Origin: Micromonospora peucetia
GTDB taxonomy: Bacteria; Actinomycetota; Actinomycetes; Mycobacteriales; Micromonosporaceae
Direction: 5' to 3'
Assembly: GCF_900091625.1 (NCBI RefSeq)
Contig: NZ_FMIC01000002.1
Coordinates: 4,650,001 to 4,714,000, forward strand
DNA: 64,000 nucleotides
Program-made: the position numbers and the translations under genes
The notes under the pieces: generated by a model
The model's database searches: none
The model's input: the letters and a program-made list of their open reading frames with translations, nothing else
What the model was told of the DNA's origin: nothing
Part shown: positions 9,344 through 21,131 of the stretch, one piece after another
How the letters are laid out: each line of letters opens with the position of its first letter
How positions within the stretch are numbered: position 1 is the stretch's first letter

Positions 9344-9376
9344 CGGGGCCCCGACTGGAGTTCAGCCGGGGCCCCG
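9344..9376. terminator. Hairpin terminator downstream of the S8 protease
   Basis: CGGGGCCCCG at 9344-9353 and again at 9367-9376 can pair with each other (the decamer is self-complementary) around a 13-base loop. It lies 32 bp beyond the protease stop codon on the minus strand. Confidence 0.5.
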
Positions 9377-9407
9377 GTGTGGGGGTGCGCTGGTGGTGCC
9401 GCTGCTG

Positions 9408-11636
<2,229 letters not shown>

Positions 11637-11938
11637 CAGTCGTCCCTCTCCTGACACCCGGATCCGATGCGGGGTGGTGCAGAGATCCGGGAAGGTTGAT
11701 CTGGTCGGAGGTGATGCTAGGCGGTGATGTATTCAGATGTATAGATGAAAGAATTTCCGCGTTTCCCGCTGATTCCACGCGGATGTGAAGGACTCGCCGG
11801 GCCGACACGCCCGTTTTTCTCGTCATCGGTGGAGGCTGGCGTCCCACTCACGGGATCCTGACCGCGCCTCCCTGCCGGCCGTGGCGGAGCACGCCTTGGC
11901 AGTGACTTCTCCCGATATTCGGGCCGGGTGGGTGGCGT
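11637..11938 (-). promoter_or_regulatory. Promoter region of the S8 protease with GATGTAT direct repeats
   Basis: This 302-bp gap has no gene. It contains the only AT-rich patch nearby (about 11725-11770). Within it GATGTAT occurs at 11726-11732 and 11736-11742, one helical turn apart, with a weaker GATGAAA at 11744. A possible -10 (TAGCAT, minus strand) lies at 11714-11719. The repeats could be the binding site of the adjacent regulator; this is an inference. Confidence 0.4.
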
Positions 11939-12892
11939 TCAGGCCGGAATGAGGCCGGATCGGGCGGCGTACCAGCCGAGTTGCATCCGGCTGTTGGCTC
12001 CGGTCAACTCCATCAGGCGTCGGAGCCGGCGTTGCACCGTGCGTTCGCTGGTGCCGAGCCGGGCGGCGACGGTCTTGTCCGGCAGCCCGGACAGCAGCAT
12101 CGTGAGCAGGAGGATGTCGACCTCGTCCATCGCCGGTACGCCGTCGGCAAGGCCGGCGGCGGTGACCCGGAGCGGTGTCGCCGCCGTCCACACCCGCTCG
12201 AACAGGTCGACCAGCATCCGGACCAGAGACTCGCCGCGGATCAGCAGGAAACCGGGGTGCATGCTCGTCTGGTCGAGCCGCATCGGCAGGAGGATGGCCT
12301 GCCGGTCGATGATTATCATCTTGTTCGGTAGGGCGTCCGCGATCCTGATCTCGTAGCCGCTCCGCAGGAATCCGCTGATCTCCTCGGGAACCCGGGAGTC
12401 GTCGAAGGCGCTGCGTTCGTAGACGTAGCGGTACGTCGGCGCGAACCTGCTGAAGGTCTCGAGATCGGGATTCAGGATGTACGGCGGTCGGAAGAACGCC
12501 AGGATCTCCGTCTGGGCCCCCCGTTCCATGGTGTCGATCCAGGTGGCGAGCTGCTCGGGCGTGGTGATCGTCTCCACCTGACCGGCCGGCCAGGACGAGC
12601 CGGTGCGGTACACCGCGACCAGCTCCGCCAGCCTGCCGTGGACCCGTTGCAGCTCGGCCTGACGTTGCACGATCAGTGCGCCGAGTCCGACGTCCGGGGC
12701 CACCGCCGTGTGCAGCCCGCTGTCGTGGCCGGTGACCAGACCGAGTGAGGCGAGCTTGGCGAGGCAGTCGCCGACGGTGGCGGGATCGATGCCGAGAGCG
12801 TCCGACACCTCGGTGACGGTTGTCTGGCGGCGGCGGAGGATCTCGGCATAGACCGCCTCCTCGCGCTCGTCAATGCCGAACCCACCTAGCAT
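11939..12892 (-). CDS. TrmB-type N-terminal/LuxR-type C-terminal HTH transcriptional regulator
   Basis: This protein is 317 residues from ATG 12892, which has GGGAGGGG a few bases upstream; GTG 12925 is an in-frame alternative. The N-terminus has a TrmB-like winged helix (VYAEILRRRQTTVTEVSDAL, then TVGDCLAKLASLGLV). A middle domain resembles the PLD-like effector region of such proteins. The C-terminus is a LuxR-type helix-turn-helix (LLTMLLSGLPDKTVAARLGTSERTVQRRL). This architecture is common in actinobacteria, often beside secreted peptidase genes. The gene lies between two S8 protease genes: one downstream on the same strand, the other divergent 240 bp away. Control of one or both proteases is a reasonable but untested inference. 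Confidence 0.85.
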   Translation of the reverse strand: MLGGFGIDEREEAVYAEILRRRQTTVTEVSDALGIDPATVGDCLAKLASLGLVTGHDSGLHTAVAPDVGLGALIVQRQAELQRVHGRLAELVAVYRTGSSWPAGQVETITTPEQLATWIDTMERGAQTEILAFFRPPYILNPDLETFSRFAPTYRYVYERSAFDDSRVPEEISGFLRSGYEIRIADALPNKMIIIDRQAILLPMRLDQTSMHPGFLLIRGESLVRMLVDLFERVWTAATPLRVTAAGLADGVPAMDEVDILLLTMLLSGLPDKTVAARLGTSERTVQRRLRRLMELTGANSRMQLGWYAARSGLIPA

Positions 12893-13132
12893 CTCGCCCC
12901 TCCCACGTGCCGCTGTGCGTCGCACCAGTCTCGGTTACGCCATCGGCCCGCTGACCAGGGACTCCGCATGTGCGATCAGGCAGCGGGGCGAACCCTTCCG
13001 TGACATCGACGCGTGGCGAAGACCCGACATGTCCGGTGCTCGCCAGGCTGGACCGTAGCGCCGCCGGCCAGACATTGACCAGGCTGTTTGATCACCAGGC
13101 ACCAACGGTGGCCATAGATGGGAGTCAATGAG

Positions 13133-16100
13133 ATGCGGGTATGGCGTAGACGGACGCTGCTCGGCGTAACCGTCGCTGCCGCGCTCGTCGCGACAGGCGG
13201 CGGTGCGGCAGCCCACGGGAAGCCGCCGACCACTGAAGGCGGTGTGACCACCGTCCCCCGATCGGCACAGACGACCAGCCAGGTCACTCTGCTCACCGGT
13301 GACGTCGTCACGGTGACGAGCGGCGCGAACCAGCCGACTGCGGTGGCAGTGAACGGGCAGGAGGGTTCGAACGGAAGAACCACCATCACCACCGTCGGCA
13401 AGGACATCTACGTCCTGCCCAGGGAGGCCCAGGCGCTGATCACCGCCGGGCGGTTGGACCGGCGGCTGTTCAACGTGACCGGTCTGATCGAGCAGGGGTA
13501 CGACGACGCCCGTACCGGGTCGATCCCGCTGATCGTGCGTTACCGGGGCAACGGCGTCGCAACACGTGCGGCGGCCCCCTCCGGCGGCCAGGCGCTCCGG
13601 CCGCTGACCAGCATCAACGGCGCGGCGATGGCAGCGGACAAGAAGCAGGCGGAGTCGTTCTGGGAGGCCATCGACGACGACGGCCCGCAGGCGGGTACCG
13701 CGCGTACCCAGCTCGCCGGCGGCATCGACCGGGTCTGGTTGGACGGCAAGGCCAAGGCGCTGCTCGACGTGAGCGTGCCCCAGGTCGGCGCGCCTGGCGC
13801 CTGGGCGGCGGGTTTCGACGGCACCGGGGTGAAGGTCGCGGTGCTGGACACCGGCATCGACCCGAACCACCCGGACTTCACCGGGAAGATCGTCGACAGT
13901 CGGAGCTTCATCGCCGGCGAGGAGGTCAAGGACGGACACGGCCACGGCACCCACGTCGCCTCGACGATCGCCGGCTCCGGTTCGGCCTCGGGTGGGAAGC
14001 ACAAGGGGGTGGCACCCGGCGCACAACTGCTGATCGGCAAGGTGCTCAGCGACGGCGGTACGGGCTCGGACTCCGAGATCATCGCCGGGATGGAATGGGC
14101 GGCCCGCTCCGGTGCCAAGATCATCTCGATGAGCCTCGGCGGCCAGGGGACCGACGGCACTGACCCGATGGCGCTGGCCGTCAACGAGCTGACCGCCGAG
14201 ACCGGGGCCCTCTTCACCATCGCCGCCGGCAACGAGGGCCGCAGCGGAGCGAGCACCCTCGGCTCCCCGGGCACGGCCGACGCTGCGCTGACCGTGGGCG
14301 CGGTCGACGACGCGGACGACATCGCCGACTTCTCCAGCCGTGGCCCGCGGCTCGGCGACGGTGCGATCAAGCCCGAGATCACCGCACCCGGGGTGGCCAT
14401 CGTCGCCGCCCGGGCCGCCGGCACCTCGATGGGCAAGCCGGTCGACCCGCACCACACCTCGGCCAGTGGCACGTCGATGGCCACCCCGCACGTCGCCGGC
14501 GCTGCCGCGATCCTCGCCCAGCAGCATCCGGACTGGACCGCCGAGCGGCTCAAGGCCCACCTGGTCAGCACCGCGAAGGCACACACCAGCGACCCGGCGT
14601 TCAGCCAGGGTGCGGGTCGGGTGGACGTGTCCCGCGCCGTCCAACAGAACGTGTTCGGCACCGGCGTGGTCAACTACGGCATCGTGCAGTGGGATGCCAC
14701 CGCGCCGGTGGTCAAGCAGGTGACGTACACCAACGACGGCGACCAGCCGGTCACCCTGGCCCTGTCTCTGCGGGGCGCCGGACTGCCCGCCGGGCTGCTG
14801 AGCCTCGATGCCGAGACGGTTACCGTGCCGGCGAAGGGCACCGCCACCGTGCCGGTGACCATGACGCCCACCGGTGTCGCGACCGGCACCTACAGCGCCC
14901 ACCTGGCCGGCGTCTCCGCCGACGGTACGACCGTCGTCTCCACCGCCGTCGGTCTGGTCAGGGACGTGGAGCGGTTCGCGGTAAAGATCAAGGTCATCGG
15001 CCGGGACGGCGCGGCGCCCGCGCTCGCCACGTCGGAGGTGCGACTCTTCGACCTCGGGCGACTCGCCCTGCCCGAAGTGTTGCACCCGGATGTGGACGGG
15101 ACGATCGCACTGTCCCTGCCGGCTGGTGAGTACACCCTCCACGCGGGGATCTCCGACGTGAGCCCGGAGTACAACCGGCTCTGGGAGTACACCCAGGGCA
15201 TCCTGCCGAACGTGTCGGTCAAGGGCGACCGGACGATCACCTTCGACGGGCGTAAGGCCAACTCGGTGAGCATGCGGACGCCGAAGCCCACGAAGACCGA
15301 CCGTGCTCGGCTCGGTTTCAACAGCTTCAGCAGTGACCAGCAGAACCGGTACGGCCTCGAGATGTGGGCGGGTGGCGAGACCTCCCTCTACTCGATCCCC
15401 ACGGAGCAGACCAACGACAACCTGGAGGCGTACGCCGGCTGGACGCTGACCGCGCCCGACCTGGCCGCGCGGGTCGTCGGCCGGAATGCGATGTCGCTGG
15501 ACGACGCTGCCTACTTCGCCGGTAACGGCGGCTCGGTGCGGTTCGACGGCACCAGGCGCCTTCAGGTGGTGTCGGCCGGGACCGGCACCTCCCAGGAGTA
15601 CGCCGGGCTCGCGGTGCGGGGCAAGACCGCGCTGGTCAAGCGTAGTGCCGCCATCTCTCCCGACCAGCAACTCGCCAACGCGGTCGCCGCGGGCGCGTCA
15701 GCCGTGATCGTCTACAACAACATTCCCGAGCGTTGGGGCATCGACTTCTGGACCCGCACACCCACCGCGATCCCGGCGATGACCCTCTCCGGCGAGCAGG
15801 GTGGGCAGCTGCTCGAGCTCCTGCGTCGTGACCGGGTCACGGTCGAGTTCAAGGGGGTGGCGGTCAGCCCGTACTCCTATGACCTGCTCCAGGTGGAGAA
15901 GGGCGGCCTGCCGGCGAACCAGCGGTACCGGGTCCGGGACAACGACCTGGCCACCCTGCGAACCTCCTACCACGCCTCGGCCAACGGCACCGAGGGCGGC
16001 CAGTTCCGGTTCATCTGGGCACCGCGACAGGCCACGGCGTACGGCGCCATCGACCGGCTGATCATGCCGTCGACCCGGACCGAGTATGTCAGCGCCGGTC

Positions 16101-16888
16101 TGCGGACCGGGCAGGTCACGAAGCTCGGTCCGGTGTGGGCGTTGGGTGGGTCGGAACTGATCGAGACGGTCAAGGTGCTGCGCCCGGGGCAGCGGCTTTC
16201 CCCGACCTGGAACAAGTCCGTGGCCCGTACGGCCCTGCCCGCGGACCTGACGGACGCGGCGTTCCGCGACAACGACCTGGTAGTGGTCCAGTCCTCGGCG
16301 ATGCTCGACGTCGGAGCCGACCACAGGCAGCAGCCGCACGTCATCCAGACCGACAAGGTCCGCGCCACCGTCCACCGCAACGGTGAGCTTCTCGGAACTG
16401 CGAACTTCGCTACGTTCGCCTTCCCGGCCGTGCCGGAGCGGGCCGAGTACCGGGTGACGCTCGACGTGGCGAGGGAAGACTCCTGGTGGACGACCTCCAC
16501 CAAGGTCAACACCGCCTGGACCTTCCACTCGCAGCGCGCGGACGCCCGGCAGATCATGCCGATGCTGTCGGTCGACTACGACGTGGATGTCGACCTCGAC
16601 AACCGGGCCAGGGCCGGCTCCCGGTTCGACATCGACCTGACGGTCCGGCACCCGAAGGGGCTGTCCGGGCCGGCGATCCGGGACACGAAGCTGTGGGTCT
16701 CCTACGACGACGGCGCGACCTGGCAGTTCGCCGACGTCGACCGGAAGCGGACGGGACAGTACGAGGCCACCGTCCGGCACCCGAGGTTGGCCGCGACCAA
16801 CGGGTTCGTGTCGCTGCGGGTGCAGGCCACCGACGCTGACGGCAACACCGTCGAGCAGATCGTGACCCGCGCCTACCAGCTCCGGTAA
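13133..16888 (+). CDS. Large secreted S8 serine protease with PA domain
   Basis: I choose ATG 13133 because GGGAG lies eight bases upstream; ATG 13118 is possible. The product is 1251 residues. It has a signal peptide (RRRTLLGVTVAAALVATGGG), a propeptide, and an S8 domain with Asp239 (LDTGIDPNHPDF), His271 (GHGTHVAS), Asn of IAAGNEG and Ser448 (SGTSMATPHVAG). A fibronectin/Ig-like segment follows. A protease-associated (PA) domain lies around residues 800-900 (SQEYAGLAVRGKTALV, GASAVIVYNN). A long C-terminal beta-rich region ends in a domain resembling secreted peptidase accessory modules. The triad is intact. The gene is transcribed divergently from the TrmB/LuxR regulator and ends 15 bp before a strong terminator. 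Confidence 0.92.
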   Translation: MRVWRRRTLLGVTVAAALVATGGGAAAHGKPPTTEGGVTTVPRSAQTTSQVTLLTGDVVTVTSGANQPTAVAVNGQEGSNGRTTITTVGKDIYVLPREAQALITAGRLDRRLFNVTGLIEQGYDDARTGSIPLIVRYRGNGVATRAAAPSGGQALRPLTSINGAAMAADKKQAESFWEAIDDDGPQAGTARTQLAGGIDRVWLDGKAKALLDVSVPQVGAPGAWAAGFDGTGVKVAVLDTGIDPNHPDFTGKIVDSRSFIAGEEVKDGHGHGTHVASTIAGSGSASGGKHKGVAPGAQLLIGKVLSDGGTGSDSEIIAGMEWAARSGAKIISMSLGGQGTDGTDPMALAVNELTAETGALFTIAAGNEGRSGASTLGSPGTADAALTVGAVDDADDIADFSSRGPRLGDGAIKPEITAPGVAIVAARAAGTSMGKPVDPHHTSASGTSMATPHVAGAAAILAQQHPDWTAERLKAHLVSTAKAHTSDPAFSQGAGRVDVSRAVQQNVFGTGVVNYGIVQWDATAPVVKQVTYTNDGDQPVTLALSLRGAGLPAGLLSLDAETVTVPAKGTATVPVTMTPTGVATGTYSAHLAGVSADGTTVVSTAVGLVRDVERFAVKIKVIGRDGAAPALATSEVRLFDLGRLALPEVLHPDVDGTIALSLPAGEYTLHAGISDVSPEYNRLWEYTQGILPNVSVKGDRTITFDGRKANSVSMRTPKPTKTDRARLGFNSFSSDQQNRYGLEMWAGGETSLYSIPTEQTNDNLEAYAGWTLTAPDLAARVVGRNAMSLDDAAYFAGNGGSVRFDGTRRLQVVSAGTGTSQEYAGLAVRGKTALVKRSAAISPDQQLANAVAAGASAVIVYNNIPERWGIDFWTRTPTAIPAMTLSGEQGGQLLELLRRDRVTVEFKGVAVSPYSYDLLQVEKGGLPANQRYRVRDNDLATLRTSYHASANGTEGGQFRFIWAPRQATAYGAIDRLIMPSTRTEYVSAGLRTGQVTKLGPVWALGGSELIETVKVLRPGQRLSPTWNKSVARTALPADLTDAAFRDNDLVVVQSSAMLDVGADHRQQPHVIQTDKVRATVHRNGELLGTANFATFAFPAVPERAEYRVTLDVAREDSWWTTSTKVNTAWTFHSQRADARQIMPMLSVDYDVDVDLDNRARAGSRFDIDLTVRHPKGLSGPAIRDTKLWVSYDDGATWQFADVDRKRTGQYEATVRHPRLAATNGFVSLRVQATDADGNTVEQIVTRAYQLR

Positions 16889-16903
16889 CAGCCAGCGCTC
16901 ACC

Positions 16904-16941
16904 CGGACGCTCCCACCCGGTTTGCCGGGTGGGAGCGTCCG
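16904..16941. terminator. 17-bp perfect hairpin terminator
   Basis: The arms at 16904-16920 and 16925-16941 are perfect complements around a TTTG loop. The hairpin lies between the S8 protease (+) and the small unknown gene (-), and can end both transcripts. Confidence 0.8.
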
Positions 16942-16953
16942 CTGTTCCGATGA

Positions 16954-17265
16954 TCAGGACAACTTCTCCGCCTCTTTCGTTGCCCTTTCGTATTCCTTGG
17001 TGGCCACAGTCAGTTTCTCCTGAAGCTTGAGCATGGCCTCTCGGCGCGTCTCGACAGTTTTGCCGGGCTTCACCTCATCCAGTAGAGCCCTCACTGGCGG
17101 TGTGTTCGTGGCTGGAGTGTATGGATTGTCGGGATTCAGGAGATGCGCAACATGGTCGAGCGCCATCGAGATCGTGCCCACCCTCTCGAAAGCTTGCAGG
17201 AGCCTGTTCTGCACTTCCTGTTGCTCGGGGCTGAGATTCTCGTCGTCGTCTGAATCCGGGTCCAT
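16954..17265 (-). CDS. Small acidic, coiled-coil protein of unknown function
   Basis: This 103-residue protein has an acidic N-terminus (MDPDSDDDENLSPEQQE). A helical middle is followed by a highly charged C-terminal helix (KLQEKLTVATKEYERATKEA) that looks like a coiled coil. There is no signal peptide or membrane segment. AAGGA lies ten bases before the ATG. Codon use is less GC-biased than in the neighbours, with more A/T third positions, which suggests recent acquisition or weak selection. I do not recognise the family. The gene converges on the large S8 protease and is followed closely by the shared terminator. Confidence 0.5.
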   Translation of the reverse strand: MDPDSDDDENLSPEQQEVQNRLLQAFERVGTISMALDHVAHLLNPDNPYTPATNTPPVRALLDEVKPGKTVETRREAMLKLQEKLTVATKEYERATKEAEKLS

Positions 17266-17434
17266 GACCGCCCATCCTTACTGTGAGGACTATTCGCAGG
17301 TCAGTTTGGGATCTTGTCTCAATCCTAGAGCCTTTTCGTCGAGCCCATCTGACGATGGCGGCGTCAAGGGAACAGACGCAAACGCGCGGACCTGAGGCGC
17401 GCTGCCCGCCTGACCATGAAAGGATCAAGACAGT

Positions 17435-17665
17435 GTGTTGCTGACCGATGCCTGCCGCGCTACCCGCACCGACGCCGAGGGGTCTGATCCCGCTGGCCGA
17501 GCAGGACCGGAACCGGTGGGACAGCGACCTGATCGAGCCGATGGCCATGCTCAACCACGCGATCGCGGTGGCCATGACCGAAGGCCCGCAGGCCGGTCTG
17601 GCCAGGTCACCGAGGACCAGATCAGATATGCCTGGACGCCCTCGGCGGGGTCCACGGCCCGCCGC
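17435..17665 (+). pseudogene. Fragment of an ECF sigma factor gene (SigJ/DUF6596-type C-terminal region)
   Basis: Two frames give recognisable pieces of the C-terminal region of large ECF sigma factors. LLTDACRATRTDAEG is in one frame. GLIPLAEQDRNRWDSDLIEP, followed by LNHAIAVAMTEGPQAGL, is in another. Intact relatives have LLTDARRAARTDADG followed directly by LIPLAEQDRSRWD in one frame, so there is a frameshift. Sigma regions 2 and 4 are absent. The stretch 17266-17434 upstream holds nothing I can identify. The remnant lies tail-on to the DUF4132 gene. Confidence 0.6.
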
Positions 17666-17729
17666 GTCACGTCAGCGTGATCCTGCGCCGGATCCGTTGT
17701 CTTCCGGTGCCAACCCGCTGCCGGGGCGG

Positions 17730-20700
17730 TCAGCGCACCAGGAAGCGCAGGTCGCGTACGACCTCCGAACTGGCGATCGGGTCGAGGTCGGTGAACCTGG
17801 CCGGATCCGCGGGCCGGGGCTGGTCGGACCAGGCTGATCCGGCCGGCGTGATGCTGGTCGTCCAGACCCGGATGCCGGTCAGTTTCTGGGCCGCGTCCCG
17901 GTCCTGCCAGTGGAAGCCGGGGGAGTACTCGATTTCGACGGTGCGGTCGCCGGGCCAGTCGCGCAGCACCGCGCTGTGGTGCGCCCCGTCGCAGCGCCGC
18001 CAGCCCTGAGCGGCCAGCGCGAACAGTTTCCGCCCCTCGACGGATCTGCCGACGAAGGACTCCAACCCGGCGTCCGCCTCGGCCTCGGACAGGCCGATCA
18101 ATTCCCGGGTGAGCTGGGGGAACGGCTGGATGACGGCATTGTCGGCGAACACCGTCGTCCACGCCGCCCGGTCACCGGCGAAGTGCCACGGATGGGCCAC
18201 TCCCACCGTCGCCGCCGCGTCGAGCGCGAAGGTCTTGTCGTCGAGGTCGGCGAGGGTGCGGTCCTCGGCCACGCGGAACGTCCCCGCGACCGCTCCCCGC
18301 TCGTCGAACGTCGCCCACAGCAGCCGATGCGCCAACTGCCACATCAGGGGGTGCCGCACGAACAGCCGCCGGAACTCCTCGCCGCTCCAGCGCCGACCCA
18401 CCACCATCGCCTCTTCGAGGGCCCGGGTCCGCTCCGCGACGACGGTCTTCGCTTCCTTCTTCAGCTCGGTGAACCGCTGGTAGGCCGCCGTTGCCAAACC
18501 CTCGTCGTCGGCGGCCGTGGGTCGGGGCATCCGGGCGAGGCGCTTGCCGCGCTGGTCGATGACCTGCGGCTGGAGTTGCTCGTCGAGGCCGACGGTGAAC
18601 TGCCGGGGGCCGTAGTCGAGGGTCATGCGACCGTCGGGGTCGAGGCCGAGGTCCGGCACGATCCGGTCGGCCAACTGCGTGGGCTGCATGCCTCGGGCCT
18701 CGGCGACGGCGTTGAGGCGCTGTTCGGCCAGCTGCCGGAAGCCCTTGGTCCTGGCCCTGCGGGACAGGCGGTGCAGATGCGTCAGGGCGACGTCGGATCC
18801 GATCGCGGCCAGCACGTCCATGCCGGTACGCACCCGCAGGCTGCTGCCGGTGGCCCAGGCCGGGAAGAGCGAGGTCAACGCCGGCACGGTGGTGTCGTCA
18901 CCGAACAGCGCCACCGCCACCATCGCGAGTTTGCTCGCCGCCGGATACTGCGCGGCCTGCCACTGCTCGAAGATCGTCCAGGCGAGGGCGGCGAGGCTGC
19001 GCGGCTCACCCAGCGCGCGCACCTCGGCGACCCCGGGATGAGCGTCGGCGATCTTCGACACGGCGAGCAGGGCGCACAACTGACGCACCGCGTCCTGCGA
19101 CAGGATCTGCCCGCCATCGCGCAGAGTCACCGGGGGAAGAGCCGCGACGACCAGCCACTCGGGCAGTTCGGGAACCCGCATCGGCTTTCCGTCCGACCGA
19201 CGCGGAGGACCCGCCAGCACCGGCACCGTCACACCCGACGGGCCCGTGTCACCCGGCGCACTGCCGGCGCCCGGGGTGTCGCCCGCCGAGGATGTCGCCC
19301 CGACGATTGCCTCCACCTGGGCCCGCGCCGCCGCATCGAGGGCCGGCAACGTCTCCGCGACCGCCTTGGGATAGGCCAACACGTGGTTACGGAGCAACTC
19401 CGACACGGTCGTCACGGCGTCGGTGCCCACCGCGGCGGTGGACTTCGCCAGCAGCACCCGCAGCGCGAGAAGCGGGTCGCGCTTGGCCGCGACCAGCAAG
19501 GCCGGGCGGACGTACATGCGCTGGACCCGGTCCACCAGGTGGCCGAATGCCTCCTCGGTGGGTATCGCGGCCAACGCGGCGACCGCCCGCTTCTCGTCGT
19601 CGGCGCTGTCGAGGAGTTTCTCGTACCGCCGTTCATCGTGGCGGTCCAGCAGCGCTGTCCAGCCCGCGCCGATTCCCGCGCCGCCACTGGCCACGATCTC
19701 CTCCGCCCTGGCCCGCACCGCGGCCGGCAGCGACGCGGCCACGGCCGGCAGCAGCCGCGGCTCGGCCAGCAGCAGCGTGCCCAGCAGATCCGTGTACAGG
19801 GCAGCCTCGTGCGGATTTATCCACTCCGGGTCTCTGTAGCTGGACACCTGCACGTACCTCGGCTCCACCGTCTCGAGCTCGCTGAGGATTCGCAGCGCCC
19901 GCACCGGATATCGCGACAACACCCCGGATTTCAGGAGCGCACCCGGGCGTAGCCGTTGCGCACCGAGGGTCGCCCGGCACAGCATCCGAAACGCGTCGTC
20001 CGTCGGGATCAGCGAGAGCATCTGGATGCCGTCAGGTCCCCCTCGGCCCTCCGATCGGGGCCCGCGGTCATTCAGGAGCAGCCGATGGCTGTAGTGGGGC
20101 TCCATCAGGATCGGCGCGGCGGCCGGGCCGACCCCGTCCAGAACTGTGCCAATCTCCTTGCTCCCAAATACGTCTGACCTGAGGTCGCGGAGCTGTTCGA
20201 GGTGACGGACCGTACTGGCGGCAAAGAACAGCATCTGAGTCAGGCGGCTGGGACACTTCGTTCGGCTGAAGTGTTCGTCGGCCGACCAGCCGGCGATCGC
20301 GGCGCAGTCCTCGTCGACCCATGCCACCTGCGTCGGCGCCAGGTAGGACGTCACCACCCGGCCGATCGCCGCCGTTCGGTATCCGCCGAGGATCCCGCAG
20401 ACCCGCTCGTATTCGGCATCGGTCGCCACTGCCAGGTGGGAGCGCACCTCGCGGGCCAGCACGTAGAGACTACCCAGGTCGTCTCCGCGCCATAGATCTT
20501 CGTGGGTCTTCACCACGGCGGCGGGGTCGACGGACCAGAGGGAGCACTCGTCGAGGACCCTGGAGAGTTCGCCGACGACCCGGGCGGCGAACTCCACCCC
20601 GAACCGGGACACCCACACGTCGACGGAACACGCCATGGCCTCGCGGTCCCAGCGGCGGATGAACAGGGTGGCCACCGCGGCCCCGAGCGGGTCAGCCTCG

Positions 20701-20969
20701 TCGCCGGGTTCATCGAGATCTCGCCAGTTGCGCAGATAGCGGTGGCCCTCGGCCAGCAGCACCGGATCGAACACCACGGCCCGCTCCGACACCCTCGCCA
20801 TGTTCTTCGAGAAGTCGTCGGACCTCAGCCGGGCGCGCAGCCGTTCGGCCGCGTCGGGTGGGATGACCCGCGCCGGTGCGGGGTGCCCACCCCGGCGAGG
20901 ATGCGTGTCCGGGCGCCAGGCCTTGGGCAACACCCAGGTGTCCTCGTCCGGCAGCACGAACTTGCCCAT
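17730..20969 (-). CDS. DUF4132 domain protein (MolR/YehI-like)
   Basis: This protein is 1079 residues from ATG 20969, which has GGGGAG six bases upstream; ATG 20975 is in frame. The long helical, HEAT-like body contains many LLA and RAL-type repeats. It is followed by the C-terminal DUF4132 region with RRWSGEEFRRLFVRHPLMWQ and the VAHPWHF segment. E. coli MolR and YehI belong to this family and are encoded beside MoxR, DUF5682, VWA and SWIM genes. Here the homologue lies 11 kb from that operon, on the opposite strand, with proteases between. The function is unknown; participation in the same complex is an inference from co-occurrence. Confidence 0.82.
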   Translation of the reverse strand: MGKFVLPDEDTWVLPKAWRPDTHPRRGGHPAPARVIPPDAAERLRARLRSDDFSKNMARVSERAVVFDPVLLAEGHRYLRNWRDLDEPGDEADPLGAAVATLFIRRWDREAMACSVDVWVSRFGVEFAARVVGELSRVLDECSLWSVDPAAVVKTHEDLWRGDDLGSLYVLAREVRSHLAVATDAEYERVCGILGGYRTAAIGRVVTSYLAPTQVAWVDEDCAAIAGWSADEHFSRTKCPSRLTQMLFFAASTVRHLEQLRDLRSDVFGSKEIGTVLDGVGPAAAPILMEPHYSHRLLLNDRGPRSEGRGGPDGIQMLSLIPTDDAFRMLCRATLGAQRLRPGALLKSGVLSRYPVRALRILSELETVEPRYVQVSSYRDPEWINPHEAALYTDLLGTLLLAEPRLLPAVAASLPAAVRARAEEIVASGGAGIGAGWTALLDRHDERRYEKLLDSADDEKRAVAALAAIPTEEAFGHLVDRVQRMYVRPALLVAAKRDPLLALRVLLAKSTAAVGTDAVTTVSELLRNHVLAYPKAVAETLPALDAAARAQVEAIVGATSSAGDTPGAGSAPGDTGPSGVTVPVLAGPPRRSDGKPMRVPELPEWLVVAALPPVTLRDGGQILSQDAVRQLCALLAVSKIADAHPGVAEVRALGEPRSLAALAWTIFEQWQAAQYPAASKLAMVAVALFGDDTTVPALTSLFPAWATGSSLRVRTGMDVLAAIGSDVALTHLHRLSRRARTKGFRQLAEQRLNAVAEARGMQPTQLADRIVPDLGLDPDGRMTLDYGPRQFTVGLDEQLQPQVIDQRGKRLARMPRPTAADDEGLATAAYQRFTELKKEAKTVVAERTRALEEAMVVGRRWSGEEFRRLFVRHPLMWQLAHRLLWATFDERGAVAGTFRVAEDRTLADLDDKTFALDAAATVGVAHPWHFAGDRAAWTTVFADNAVIQPFPQLTRELIGLSEAEADAGLESFVGRSVEGRKLFALAAQGWRRCDGAHHSAVLRDWPGDRTVEIEYSPGFHWQDRDAAQKLTGIRVWTTSITPAGSAWSDQPRPADPARFTDLDPIASSEVVRDLRFLVR

Positions 20970-21131
20970 GCACATCTCCCCAGGTCGATCAACGGCGCTC
21001 GAAGGCTAGGCCACCCGTGCGACAGAGTTCCGCGTGGTGCTCCCAGCTTTTCCGCGTCGTCCTACCGGACGGCCTGGGACAGATTCCCGGCGACGCGCAC
21101 AACCTTGGTGCGGCGGCATGGCGCCGCACAC

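Noticed and set aside
12935..15670. Very long open frame (over 900 codons) antisense to the large S8 protease
   Set aside because: It mirrors a well-supported protease gene with all catalytic motifs. The antisense frame is Gly/Arg/Asp/His-rich with no family motif, an artefact of high third-position GC.
17448..17837. Plus-strand frame considered as an intact small gene
   Set aside because: Only a short stretch resembles an ECF sigma C-terminus. It needs a second frame upstream and then runs into the antisense of DUF4132, so it is scored as a remnant.
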